64,000 nt of DNA from Apodospora peruviana (GCA_033439685.1 JAUEDM010000001.1:7998001-8062000); one strand, 5' to 3'. Positions 1 through 11,612 are shown, counted from the first letter of the stretch. A program made the numbers and translations. Notes: generated from the letters alone by a model not told the origin.

Positions 1-2377
1 CGAGGTAGCTGCTTTCTCGCACAGGGCCTGCAGTCGAGTGATAAGCTGCAGTAGATCTTCCGGTAGCTTCCAAGAAATCATTGGAGGCCTGGACGGGGCT
101 CAAGGACTTCATAATCTCTTCTCTAAGCACATCGCTATCCTTTACCGGAGAACTACTGACTGTGTCGGCCTCAAAGGTTGGGGGTGGTACAATAGACTCT
201 TCAATATCATAGCCCTCTTGCGGACCGCGACGTGGATTAAGAGGTGCCGTGGGCGTGATCATGATATCAGAATGCATTGTCATCGCAGTTGTCGGAACAG
301 GAGTTGCGACTTCCGTTGACTCCAGATTCTGGCCGAAAGACGGAGCTTGATTCTCTGCCACAGGCTGAGACTGGTCGGCAGCTGCGTGTTGCGATGCGCT
401 CACTGCAGGACTGGCCGTGCGGAGTGGGGGGAGGGACAGTTGAGGGTTCTCCCCAGTCGCGGCAGTCGTTTCCTCGTCTCTTGCCTTGCTACCCAAGGGC
501 TGCTGGGTGATGCCCGCATTAGACGAGTCCTCGGCGCTGTCTTCAGTTTCGGTTATCGGCGACACATTGCCGGAGTCGACGGCTTTTCTGGCTATTGGTT
601 GAGGAGTTGCGTCTGATCTGGGCCCAGGGATATCACCGGTGGTCTCAGGAGTCTCTGTAACCCAGCCGCCGGGTAGCGATGGACGGAGAGGTCGTTGGTC
701 TTGGGTATTCGAAGCCACTTCCAATGATGCAGGAGTGGAGTTGCTATGGTCTGACGAGGCGTTGATGGGCTCATGGACTTGGGTGGGCATACTTTCGGTC
801 GGATCAGGTGCAGCACCGGCTTTGCCATCGTCATCGGAGACTTCCATCGATGCCTGGGCAGAAGGTTCCATATTCGTATTCTGTCCCTTATTAAAGTTGG
901 CACCGGTTTGCAATATTGGCGTGGCGAGCGACTGCTTCGGTTCCTCGGTCTCCTTTGACATGGGGGCGGGCTCCGAAATCGCCGGTGGCTTTTCGTAAGA
1001 CGCCATGGACTGAGTCAAGTTTGTACTAGAATGGGACGAGCTGTCCGGGACGTTAGGCATTGGCGGCGCATCAGACGGGAATGCCAACGCCGTGGAGAAG
1101 AGATCTTCACCGAAAGCAGACATGCGAGTCAAATCGGGGAGTTTGGGGCTAGTCGACATGCGGCGCAGCTCTTCTTGCGGCGCGAGTTGATCACCACTGA
1201 ACAGTAGTCCGGGGTCGGCTGCCGACTTGTCGGTTGATTGTCCGAGGTTGGTGGCTGCAGGTGCAGCTGCGGCGGTAATGCGGGATTGGTTTTGCGTTTG
1301 GGATGTGGAGGCAGGCGTAGAGGCAGGTTCGACGCTACTACCAATATTGGTAGTAGGAGCAGGGCCAGGTGACGCGTAACTCTCGAGCAAGCCGTCCAGT
1401 CCGTACTCGCTCTTTCGTTCTGCGACGGGAGCCAAGCTTGTTCTCAACGGTTTGTTTATTTCGGCGTCTTGCTCCGCACCCAGACTGCCCCGTCGTCTTT
1501 GGACTGTTGGTTCGGTCTGCGATTTAGGAGAATCCACACGCTCGATTTCCCGGCCAGTCACGCTATCCAGACTCGGTCTACTAGATTCCATAGATCGTCG
1601 TTCTTTCTCCTTTTCTTCTTCCATTCGTCGATAAATATCGGCCGGCCTTATGAATGGAAGCGGCTTGGTAGGTGAGATGGGCGACTTTGCGCTTGCCGGT
1701 GAAGACGATCGGGGTTCGGCCGCCCACGGCTTGTGGCCCGAGCCACTGGCAGGCCGAGAGCCGGGTCTGGATGGCCGTGCCAACTCGGCTGGGTCAGGGG
1801 CATCATATTGACCCATGCTGCTCTTTCGAGGCGGAAACCTCGCGGGAACCGGTCCGGCACTCTGGGGTGCTGGAGACATGTGCCGCGAAGTTGGGGTGGC
1901 CGCGCTCGCACCTTGGCCAAATCCCGGACCAGCAGAGTAAATACTCGATCCGGTGGCAGGAGGGGCCGAAGCAAATGGTGAAGCCGTCTCGAACTGCCCA
2001 ATTTTCGGAGAATGCTGGGTCGAGATGTGCAAAGGTGGTGAACCAGGAGGATGTATCTGGCGAAGGTGCGGAGGCGGAGCAGCTACGGGCTGACGTGGGC
2101 CCATCGGCTTCGGGGGAGGCGCAGGTTGAGGCTCTTCCGGTCCCTCATCGTAGTCGGCGCCCCAGTCATCGCCGTCGTAATTTTGGGGTTTGAATTCGGC
2201 CCATTTCTTGGTCTTCTGGCGGCTCACATTGACCTTGTACGCGTCGCCGCCGGTCGAGGACGGGGTTCCGGTTGACCTGTAGGAATGCCGTCATCAGCTC
2301 GACGATACAAACACCAAAGTAAAGGGGACTCACATCGGACTGTTAGTCGGGAAGACATTCCCGTACGTGCCGTCCAT
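1..2377 (-). CDS. Large disordered conserved-looking protein, C-terminus cut by window edge
   Basis: Two exons can be placed: 2377-2334 and 2276-1, with a 57-base intron (GTGAGT...CTACAG). The frame is still open at base 1, so about 773 residues are visible and the C-terminus is missing. The ATG at 2377 is chosen because the splice joins MDGTYGNVF... directly to a charged segment, VNVSRQKTKKWAEF, followed by YDGDDWGADYDEG. The rest is rich in Pro, Ser and Thr. Near residue 230-260 lies one ordered-looking island, FIRPADIYRRMEEEKEKERR, probably a short helix. I do not recognise the family. The basic-Trp-acidic N-terminal motif looks like a conserved linear motif of a fungal scaffold, but that is inference. 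No membrane segment or signal peptide is visible. It is divergent from SED5. Confidence 0.75.
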
Positions 2378-3563
2378 CCCGTCGGTCGACGCTTTAACAC
2401 CACTAGAGCTACAAAGGCATTCTCTTGATACAAATACCAACTCAGGAATTCAAGTAGCCCCAGTTGTTCTGGCGCGGAGGTGGTGGATGTAAGACGCTGG
2501 CAGGTATGAGTGCGGCAAAACACGCTGGCCGTATTTCCGGGACGGGAATGGATGGCAAATCGACGCGCAACGCAGGAGGCGTTAGACTTAGTCTGGCAGG
2601 ACGCGGCAGATTGATGAGGGTGCGTTGAGTGAGTAAGGTAAGCCTGTCGGAAAAGTGATCAGGTTGAATTACAGGAGCGAACCGGTGCGTCGGCGACGAC
2701 AATGTCAGGACGAGAATCTGCGATCTCGATTGAGAAAATAGGAGGAACAAGTGTCATCAGGTTGACAGCGAATTTCCCACTTGGCACCGTCGACATGTCC
2801 CGGCCTGCTTGAAGATTATGGACAAGGATCAGCACTTACGGCTTGATGGATGGCGTGGGGCAGACCAGCAGGCATTGGGCTCCGTCGAGTTACCAAGCAC
2901 CACCATTGGATTTTAGAGCCGGGACCACTCAACCAAGCCCCGTAAGTTCAGTGACACACGACCCGAGGTTGGCACATTTGGCATGCTAGGTGGCCTTGAT
3001 TCATATTTCATTCTTGATCATAATAATCATAAGTTTGGTATCGCACATGTCCAAGTTGCACTGGGGTGATGCAAATAGCACGAGGCCACTCCCGAATTTG
3101 TGATGCAAATAGCACGAAGAGTAGCTGCGCGAGCATGGCAGTCATGGGAGATGCTGTTGAGTGATCTTGTGAAGATATTCGACACCGAGCCTCGCCATAG
3201 CGAACCGGGATAGGGACTCGAAAACGACAGGCTGAATGGGTTTCGTTTCGTTCTGGAACTGCATGTCGTTATGCAAGTGCCATGCAGGCTAGCATAAGCC
3301 AGGTAAGCTGGACAACTAAGCCAGGCTCTCAACATGAACGCTTCTCTGAAGAGACGCAGGATTGGAAATCCAGAGGGCTAACTTCTATCGTTTGTTTGAT
3401 AACAAATGCCCAGAAGTGCAGACGCCGTCGGCCTCAGAGAATCATGACGATGGCAGCTCATCTGTGGAGGATTGCCCTTGGCAGCCCGGGATCGATCCCT
3501 CCACATCAAACGGTCACTGGGCGGCACAAGCCACATCCGCCAGTATCCATTCGATTGGGTGCC
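2378..3563. other. Non-coding stretch upstream of the left-edge gene
   Basis: About 1.2 kb without a convincing coding frame; short open frames here lack splice logic and family features. It should contain the promoter of the minus-strand gene starting at 2377. Confidence 0.5.
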
Positions 3564-4090
3564 TTAACCAGTGTCACGCAACAGCTCGCTTTGATTTTGA
3601 TGTCTGTGGATTTGACGTTGATGATATTCTGAATGATGAGGCTTACCCAAGTCGTAAATGAAATGCCTGATATCTTGGGAAGTACACGTGTATTTACCAA
3701 ATAGCCTGGGTATAGCAATATAAACTTCAAACTCCTGAAGTTCAACAGTGAAATTGGTATCCGTAGTTACGAGTTCAACACCACTGAAAAGGTGACTGCC
3801 GGCACTGGAACTAAAATTAGCCCCGGCTTCGTCATTCGTCCCATTTTGAATAGTGGACAGTGTGGGTACTTCTCCAGGTTCGAGGATCCTCACTGTGCGG
3901 AAGTTGCCGCCGCTGCAAGGGCCGTCTCCGAAGTCAGTGGGCGCTGAAACAAGAAACCACGTTCGCCCTTGAACTGACCAGGAGATCGCGAACGCATCAT
4001 CATCCAAACGTTGTTGAGCCACCACCAACCCCTTCCAGCCCGCCAATTTCCTCTCGACACGACGCCATTTTAATAGCCGACGCGATTCCT
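3564..4090 (-). CDS. Possible coding fragment of unknown function
   Basis: A minus-strand frame is open from just after a TAG near 4098 down to 3564. It contains protein-like sequence (WRRVERKLAGWKGLVVAQQ, then AISWSVQGRTWFLVSAPT and FGDGPCSGGNFRTV). It has no in-frame ATG near its start. Possible intron borders (GGTAAATA, GTAAGC...CATTCAG) occur near 3640-3700, so the true exon may end there. The overlapping frame at 4000-4182 also lacks family features. It could be a small lineage-specific gene with an unfound first exon, a gene remnant, or chance. No function is assigned. Confidence 0.25.
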
Positions 4091-4326
4091 GCTACATCTT
4101 GATCAACCCGATTGCCATTCTCTTTGAGCCACCAGACGACACGGCGATTCCACCCATACTCCCAACCGACTATTCTAGACAAACGACCCCCTTAGTTGTC
4201 CATTGTGACTTCCCCCACTCGCCACGCGTTCCGAATTGCATGAGGAACAAGACCTTTGCCCATCAGTAACCGGCTACTGGATTTCACCACGATCGAGTTT
4301 ATCGCCTATAGAAAAAGGCCGTCGAG

Positions 4327-5563
4327 ATGGCCGTCGCGATAAACGACCGGACGGCCGAGTTTCGCCACATCGTCAGTGCCGCCAAGCGCCGTCAGACCGC
4401 AAAGCCCGGTTCTCAGAGACTCCTCAGCGATTCCCAGAAAAGCGCGGCCGGTAGCGATGGGCAACCGCGGAGGTCCGAGTTTGCCAGGAAGGCCGCAGAT
4501 GTCGGTAGGGGCATATCGGCGACTATGGCAAAACTAGAAAAGCTGGCGCAATGTAGGCATTTTTGCGTTATTTCGGAATGTCTGTTTGGATACTGACCCT
4601 TTTACAGTGGCTAAAAAGAAGACGTTATTCGATGACAGGCCCGTTGAAATCAATGAAGTATGCGAATCCGTTCTGCCCGCCCTAATGTCGCCTTACATTT
4701 GGCCGCTAACACGGTGCAGTTGACTTTTATCATCAAGCAAGACTTGTCCCACTTGAACGAGGAGATTCGAGGTCTACAAGCTCTCTCGAAACGCCTCCAT
4801 CCGAAACCCGACCAGGAAGGCGAAAACAACAAGAACATCCTTCTGCTCCTACAAGGGAAGCTGGGAGACGTCAGCGCCAATTTCAAAGACGTACTAGAAA
4901 TCAGAACCAAGAACATCCAGGCGTCGCGATCGAGGACCGAAGCCTTTGTGTCATCAGTAGGGCAGCATGCTCACGCCTCGTTGCAGCAATCGGCCTCGCC
5001 CCTCTACGGGACGCCAAACAGAGGGACGCCTTCCCCGGCGGCCGATCTGATATCCCTAAACCCGATGGGAGACCAGCAGATGCAGCTCCAAATGATGGAA
5101 GAGGGGCAGAATACCTACATCCAACAAAGAGGACAAGCGATTGAGGCAATTGAGTCTACCATCAACGAGCTGGGATCGATGTAAGACTGGTCGAATCCGT
5201 ACTCTGTGGAAGAATGTTGTTACTGACGGAATGATTGAATAGTTTCGGACAACTGGCGGCCATGGTCAGCGAGCAGTCGGAAATGATTGAGCGCATAGAT
5301 GCAAATACGTAAGTACCGCCGGACCACTACGGTGCTTGAAGTGCTCTTTGCTGACCCCTGAAAATAGTGAGGATGTTGTGGACAACGTCGAGGGCGCGCA
5401 GAAGGAACTGTTGAAGTACTGGTCGCGCGTCTCGGGAAATAGATGGCTCTTGGCCAAGATGTTTGGAGTTCTTGTAAGCCTTTCCTTCCACTTGACTGCT
5501 GATCAACTGCTGACCTGGTATTAGATGATATTCTTCCTGCTTTGGGTATTGATTGCCGGGTAG
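4327..5563 (+). CDS. SED5: Golgi t-SNARE syntaxin 5 (Sed5)
   Basis: Six exons: 4327-4552, 4608-4657, 4720-5180, 5243-5308, 5368-5473 and 5525-5563, giving 315 residues. All junctions are GT/AG and phase-consistent. Sed5 is the Qa-SNARE for ER-to-Golgi and intra-Golgi fusion. The N-terminus carries NDRTAEFRHIV (residues 6-16), matching the known Sed5 N-peptide bound by the SM protein Sly1. A helical Habc-like region follows. The SNARE helix (about 225-290) contains the heptad region AAMVSEQSEMIERID with the central zero-layer Gln. A C-terminal tail anchor (FGVLMIFFLLWVLIAG) ends the protein, as expected for a tail-anchored SNARE. The length fits the family. It lies divergent from the left-edge gene. 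Five introns are many for this window. Confidence 0.93.
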
Positions 5564-6987
5564 TTGCCCAGACCTACTTTGTGTCATTATTTTGTATCAT
5601 ATTTTATCGGGTTTTGTTTCTGGGTTAGTATGCACTCAAGACTCGGGGGTCTTGATAGACATTTCTTTTACGCGTCAGTTACAATTAAGATCTTGGTAAT
5701 ACGGACGGACGGGATTCAGGGGGTTGTTTTCACTTCTTGGTTTTCTTCTTCCCTTGGCTACTAGCTGGATGGCTAGTAGATTTCATCCAGACATACAAAC
5801 GGAGCCTCAGAGCTCAGATATAGCGGGACTGGGATTCCATATTGTTCAGAGACAGGCGTTTTGTGTTTACTACATGTACTCTGCTGTGTGGAAATTTTTG
5901 TTTAGCCATCGGCCCAAGAGGGTGCAATATATGTCAAGCTTGAGCGCATTCTCGGGTGTATTTTGGCTGTGATCCAACCACTTGAGCACTTTCTGGGATT
6001 TTGTATAACCAGAAAAGAAATATCTTGAGGATGTCCGCAATTACCATTCCAAAGTTAGGTTGGTATCTATTCAGTAACCTCAACTACCTTAGTTCTGCGG
6101 GGTTTGAGTTTGTCATGATTTAAAAAGAAGAACGGGACCGCCCGCCCCCACTAACCCATCTTTCTGGCACGCCCCCTCGCCCTCTGCTGGCCTTCCCGCT
6201 GTCATTGTCAATGCCATTGTTCGCTCCACTCCCTAAATTGGACCAAGTTTGCCATCCTCAGCATCTCCACCGTCCGGGTTTCGTGACTTTCTCCTTTGTC
6301 ATGTTCGCGCCCGATTGGCGCATCTTTCTAATGTTAGTCCCATCCGCTCGGTTCAACTGCAGCCGAACTTCTTTTCAGCCTGGCCTCACTCAGGATGGAA
6401 GCATAGAGGTCAGCAGAGAGAGACGCTGACTTCCATTTTGAGGGGAGAGAGCCGAGGGACAATGGAAGCAGAGAGAATAACCCCGCCATAGCGGTTCGTC
6501 ATGGTTTTTGGTGGAGATATGTCCATGTAGTAGTGTAAGGTAGCGGTGATATCATGTCCTCGAAAGCTGTACACTTCCTTTCCAGTGATCAATGATCAAG
6601 CTGTAAAATAAGGTACTCCTTGAGTACGGAATAAGTGATAACGTACCGTACGGTACGATACGACATACAGTGAGTGTCCCACCTCACCATCTAACCCCCT
6701 CCCTCTTTTCCTGTCTGCCAACTCCATTTAGCCGGGTTGCCTAGGCAGGTACCGTACTACTCCCCTCCCAACTCAAAGTAAACCAGAGCCTCCATTCGGG
6801 AACTCGCGTCTACTTGTCGTCTGGTCCTTCCTTAATGCTCACCACTCTCACTCACCACCACCACCCCCAGGCCAGACTGTTTACTTACTCCTCACGCCTT
6901 CATCATCCTTTCGCTGTCCTCTCGCCCCTTTTTTTCAACTGCCCACCTAGAAAACAAGGAAGAGGAATTCCAAATATTCGGTTAAAC
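5564..6987. other. Intergenic region with AKR upstream sequence
   Basis: About 1.4 kb between SED5 and the aldo-keto reductase. Open frames in it look random. At 6638-6760 there are repeated CGTACCGTACGGTACGATACGA-like blocks and a TGCCTAGGCAGGTACCGTA block, followed by a pyrimidine-rich leader (6840-6950) typical of fungal promoters just before the AKR start. Confidence 0.5.
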
Positions 6988-8241
6988 ATGGCGAACAAAA
7001 CGTTCAAGTTGAACACGGGCCAGGATATTCCCGCCATTGGACTTGGTGAGCTTCTGCTGTCTAGAGTTGGTTTTGATAGAACAAGAATGCTAATCTGAAA
7101 ATTCATCACAGGAACATGGCAATCCGCCCCTGGTCAGGTCAAGACCGCCGTCTCGTATGCGCTCAAGGTGGGCTACAGACTCGTCGACGGCGCCTACTGC
7201 TACGGCAACGAGGACGAGGTCGGCGAGGGTCTCAAGGAGGCCTTTGAGTCGGGCGTCGTCAAGCGTGAGGACGTCTTCGTCGTGTCCAAGGTCTGGGCGA
7301 CTTACAACACCCGCGTTGAGCTCGGTCTCGACAAGTCTCTGAAAAGCCTTGGGCTGGATTATGTTGATCTTTTCCTTGTGGTAAGTTTGACAGAAAATTG
7401 TCATTATCGTTGGTCTGGTTACTGACCAAGCTGGTCTCATTAGCATTGGCCTCTTTTGATGAATCCCGAAGGTAACTATTCTCCCCGCCGTATTACATGA
7501 TGTTGTAAGTCTAGACTAACACAGATGAAATAGGAAACGACGACAAGTTTCCCAAGCTCCCCAACGGCGAGCGCGACATCATCCGCGACTACAACCACGT
7601 CGACACGTGGAAGCAGATGGAGAAGCTGCTCGCCACCGGCAAGACCAAGGCCATTGGTGTATCCAACGTACGTTTTCTTCACAGTATCCTCTGCAGTGTA
7701 CTCTAAATTAACACCTCATGTAGTACAGCAAACGATATCTGGAACAGTTGCTCCCGCACGCCACCGTTATCCCCGCAGTCAACCAGATCGAGAACCACCC
7801 GTCTCTACCGCAGCAGGAGATTGTCGATCTCTGCAAGGAGAAGGGTATTCACATCATGGCCTACAGCCCGCTTGGCAGCACCGGCGGGCCGATGTTCGAG
7901 GCTGAGCCGGTCGTCAAGGTCGCTGAGAAGCATAGTGTCACGCCGGCAGCTGTTTTGCTTAGCTATCACAGTGAGATCCCACTCCCCACTCTGTAAGTTC
8001 TGGTTGCGGATTTAAGATGCTAATTAGTCGAACCTTCTTAGTCCCCCGTGGCAGCACCGTGCTCGCGAAGTCGGTCACGCCCGACCGCATCAAAGAGAAC
8101 CTTCATAGTCTCATCGATCTTGATGATGAGGACATGAAGCTGCTTAATGGCTACTCGGACAACCTGGTCAAGGAGGGCAAGGTGAAGCGCTACGTGTACC
8201 CGCCTTTTGGGGTACAGTTTGGGTTCCCTGATAAGTTGTGA
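6988..8241 (+). CDS. NADPH-dependent aldo-keto reductase
   Basis: Six exons: 6988-7045, 7112-7380, 7444-7471, 7534-7667, 7724-7970 and 8042-8241, giving 311 residues. This is the usual length for a (beta/alpha)8 AKR. The family tetrad is visible: Asp45 and Tyr50 (VDGAYCYGNE), Lys79 (VVSKVW) and His110 (VHWP). AKSVTPDRIKEN near the C-terminus is the cofactor-phosphate loop (AKSV replacing the usual PKS). AKRs of this group reduce aldehydes and ketoses (glycerol/glyceraldehyde, xylose, uronates) with NADPH in the cytosol; the exact substrate cannot be read from sequence. Its neighbours are two further sugar-type oxidoreductases, supporting a role in polyol or sugar-acid metabolism. The fifth intron's acceptor was chosen to give ...LLSYHIPRGSTVLAKSV; upstream AG sites break the frame. 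Confidence 0.9.
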
Positions 8242-8561
8242 CTTTTTATTGAAGGAGCTTTGTAAGTATTCGGCGCGATAGGGGTTTATTATAGACGAGT
8301 TTATAGCTTTATTGTTACACGAACGAATGATAGGACCCGATTTGAGGCAAACTTTTTAACCCATGTAAACTGAAGTGAGAATTGTTTACCTTACGAAGTC
8401 AGTCAACTTCAAGTTTGTTGGCATCTGAACTTGAAGATCTCACTGTCTCGCAGCTCTAATATGCAATGGCAACAACCTGCCGTTCTCACGCATAGTACCC
8501 CTTTCATATACCTAGTAACTCCTACTGTCCACAACCTCAACCTCCCCTCATGTTCGTCTAT
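8242..8561. other. Convergent 3' intergenic region
   Basis: 320 bases between the converging AKR and SDR genes. It holds only their 3' untranslated regions as far as I can see. Confidence 0.6.
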
Positions 8562-9574
8562 TTACCGTCCCATCCACCCGCCGTCAACAACCAGAATATG
8601 GCCGCTCACATACCCACTCGCCTTGCTGGCCAGATACACAGTCGTCCCTTTGAAATCCTCTGGACTTCCCCACTGAAAGTTCACCAGAATAGTCGTCAGT
8701 CTCCAAATCTTCAGAATTGTGAAAGAAAAAGGAAGGGGGGAAACATAGGTACCCTCCCAGCCGGTATCCTCGCGCTGATACTCGCCAATCGATCCGGGTC
8801 ATTCAGCAGCGCCGTGTTCATTTCCGTTTCAATATACCCCGGAGCGATGGCGTTCACGTTGATCCCCTTGGCCGTCCACTCGTTAGCAAAGCTCTTGGTG
8901 AGCTGGCCGACGGCGCCCTTGGAGGCGGCGTACGCTGGGACTGTCAGCCCGCCCTGGAAGGTTAGCAGAGACGCAAAATTGACGATGGAGCCCCTGCGGC
9001 CTGTTATGGGTGATGGGTCCAGGCCGAGCATGTGCGCGCCGACGTCACGACACAAAGTGAAAACGGCGTTGAGGTTTACTTGGATGACCTTTTTACCGTC
9101 TATTTGTTAGTCAAGGACAGGGGTTAGTTAGATAGGAGTAGGTTGGGAGGGATAAAGACCTCGTTGAAGTCGGAGTCTGGGAATTTTGCGCAGGGGTGTC
9201 TCCGTTGGATGCCGGCGCAGTTGATGAGTATGCGGATCTCGTGGCCGTCGGCGATGATTTTCGGAATGAGTTTTGCTACGTCTTCTGCCAGAGACAAGTC
9301 GGCCGTGTAGATGGTGGCTTTGCGGCCTAGGCCTTGGATGGCCTTGAGCGTTGTTGTTGATGTCTCATCTCTCTATGAACAGTCAGATTTCAATACAAGT
9401 GATACAGATTTTGAGATCGTTGTTAGGGCTGTTTGTTACCTGGACCAAGAGGATATCGGCGCCGGCTTCGGCGAGCCCAATAGCCACAGCTTGGCCGATG
9501 CCCCGCGTGCCGCCGGTGATCACGGCCGTGTGGCCCTCGAGGGAGAACATGCTCTGGATTGATGCTGCTGCCAT
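8562..9574 (-). CDS. Short-chain dehydrogenase, KduD / gluconate-dehydrogenase-like
   Basis: Four exons: 9574-9440, 9372-9160, 9088-8753 and 8672-8562, giving 264 residues. Classical SDR features are clear: cofactor motif TGGTRGIG (20-27), NAG (NCAG in exon 2), catalytic Ser156 (NFASLLTF), Tyr169 and Lys173 (YAASK), and a C-terminal VVDGGWMGR. The overall pattern (SLEGHTAVITGGTRGIGQA; QRRHPCAKFPDSDFNEVIQ) resembles 2-deoxy-D-gluconate 3-dehydrogenase, KduD and gluconate 5-dehydrogenase. These interconvert keto-sugar acids and hydroxy-sugar acids with NAD(P). Substrate assignment is inference. The third exon starts at an AAAAAG acceptor; the earlier AAATAG would break the frame. It shares a 0.78-kb divergent promoter with the polyol dehydrogenase. 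Confidence 0.9.
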
Positions 9575-10353
9575 TTTATGACTTTGTTAAAATGAAGAAT
9601 AAATCAGATAACTGCTGCAACCAACTAGAGAACTTTGCTAGAAACCCTCAGAACGAGTTCCAACCTCTCCTGTGTCCGTCGTCGGTCCATCGTCCACGGA
9701 CGGGTTCCATCCAACCGAAGCGTGTAAGTGGTTGCTCCGCTCATTGGAGCTACCCGGCTGCATGAAGATCGCGGAACAGATCCATCATAGGTCCCTCCCG
9801 AAGAGGGGTACCTGGATTCTGTTTCACTGAGAGGATTGAGAACAACCTGGAATACTTGCCCTGGGAAGTAACGGCTAAGGCACCTGTAGAAAAAAAATCA
9901 CCTAGATGCCAGTGCCGCTGCAAAGCGGACCGATGGAAGTTGCGGGCGGGTGCGGGTGGTTCCCCCACTGCAAACGATGCCCGAGTCCCATCCCCACGTT
10001 CAGTTTCTTGGTCGGACCAATTTACCTCATTGAGAAGAATTCTATACTGCACGAGACCACTGCAGAGAGCCCTGTGATCATCCACGTTTTTTCTTTCTCT
10101 ACCTAGGTATGTTTCGACACTAATAGTGCCGGCAATAAGGACAATGATGGCGGATACCAGTAGACGTCAGGCCGGTAAGCACCCAGGTTGGGCTTGGTAC
10201 CTTAGGGCTCCATCTGAAGTTAGATCTCGCTGTCTTGAACTTTGTCCGTTGTTCACATTTCTGTGAATTGCTTCTGTTGAAAGTTCAATACAAAAAGACC
10301 ATTTATTTCTACAGCGCCCCTCCTTCAGCTCCTAGTCTAGACACCGGCCCAGG
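9575..10353. promoter_or_regulatory. Divergent promoter between SDR and polyol dehydrogenase
   Basis: 779 bases separate the two start codons, so both genes must draw on this segment. Two CCCCAC blocks (9963-9968 and 9992-9997) match the fungal CreA/Cre1 consensus SYGGRG on the reverse strand, and they sit 29 bases apart. A GGCTAA at 9873-9878 matches the XlnR/Xyr1 core. Such short matches also occur by chance, so binding is a prediction. Confidence 0.4.
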
Positions 10354-11612
10354 ATGTCAGACCCCAAAGTCAAAGCCTCCGTCCTCCACGGAGCCAAAGA
10401 TCTACGACTAGTAAGCTCTCACTTGCCATCCATCATCAGACACAAAGCCTGCTCACACCCGTTGACACCCTCAGGAAGACCGCCAAGTCCCATCCCTCGG
10501 CGCCGATGACGTCCAAGTGGCCGTCAAGGCGACCGGCCTCTGCGGCTCCGACCTCCACTACTTCAACCACTACCGCAACGGCGACATCCTAGTCCAGGAA
10601 CCACTGACCCTAGGCCACGAGTCCGCCGGCGTCGTCACGGCCGTAGGGTCAGACACCACTTCTTTGCAGATAGGCGACCACGTAGCCCTCGAAGTCGGCC
10701 AACCCTGCGAGCGGTGCGAGCTCTGCGCCGAGGGCCGGTACAACATCTGCAGAAAAATGAAGTTCCGCAGCTCGGCGAAGGCGGTCCCCCATGCCCAGGG
10801 TACTTTACAAGAAGTGATCACACATCCCGCGAGGTGGTGCCATAAACTTCCTCCCCGACTCTCGCTCGAGCTGGGCGCCCTCGTTGAGCCGCTGTCTGTT
10901 GCTCTCCACGCGTCGGACAGGGCGAAGCTTGCGGAGGGGTCGACTGTGCTCGTCTTTGGCGCCGGCGCCGTCGGGCTGTTGTGCGCGGCCGTCAGCAAGG
11001 CGGTATCGAAGGCGGCAGTGGTGGTGGTGGCTGATATCCAGCAGGACAGAGTCAACTTTGCCGTCGAGAACAGGTTCGCGGATGCGGGTGTGGTCGTGCC
11101 TATGAGGCGGCCTGATACGATAACCGAGAAGCTGGACTTTGCGAAGCAGGTCGCTGAGATGGTTAAAACTACAAAACTAAAGGGGCAGCCGGTGGGAGAA
11201 GTCACCGGGACGTACGAGTGCACCGGCGTGGAGTCGTGTCTACAAGCTTCAATCTACGTAAGTCTTGTCTACCCATCAACTGCATAACAGAGTTAGTGGT
11301 TGACATCGAGAGAAGGCAACCGCCCCCGGAGGCAAGATCATGATCATCGGCATGGGCAACCCGATCCAAACGCTCCCCATCTCGGCTGCCTCGCTGCGGG
11401 AAGTGGATTTAGTGGGTGTATTCCGCTACGCAAACACCTACCCGCGAGTAATCGAGTTGTTGGCGAGCGAGAACCCGCTCCTCCCAGACCTGACAAAGCT
11501 CATCACACACCGGTATCGCGGGATGGAGAATATCCCCCGGGCGTTCGATATGGCGGCCAAGGTGAAGGATGACGAGGGGAAACTGGTGATTAAGGTTATG
11601 GTTGATATGTGA
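10354..11612 (+). CDS. Zinc-dependent polyol dehydrogenase (sorbitol/xylitol dehydrogenase-like MDR)
   Basis: Three exons: 10354-10410, 10475-11257 and 11316-11612, giving 378 residues. Medium-chain dehydrogenase hallmarks are present: catalytic zinc ligands Cys42 (GLCGSD), His67 and Glu68 (GHES); structural-zinc cysteines 97, 100, 103 and 111; the VEPLSVALHA segment; and a Rossmann motif VFGAGAVGLL. Family members oxidise polyols to ketoses (sorbitol, xylitol, L-arabinitol) or L-idonate to 5-ketogluconate with NAD(P)+. I cannot fix the substrate. A hydrophilic insertion after the nucleotide-binding strand (PMRRPDTITEK...TKLKGQPVG) is longer than in textbook sorbitol dehydrogenase. It is divergent from the SDR, which suggests a shared pathway. 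Confidence 0.9.
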
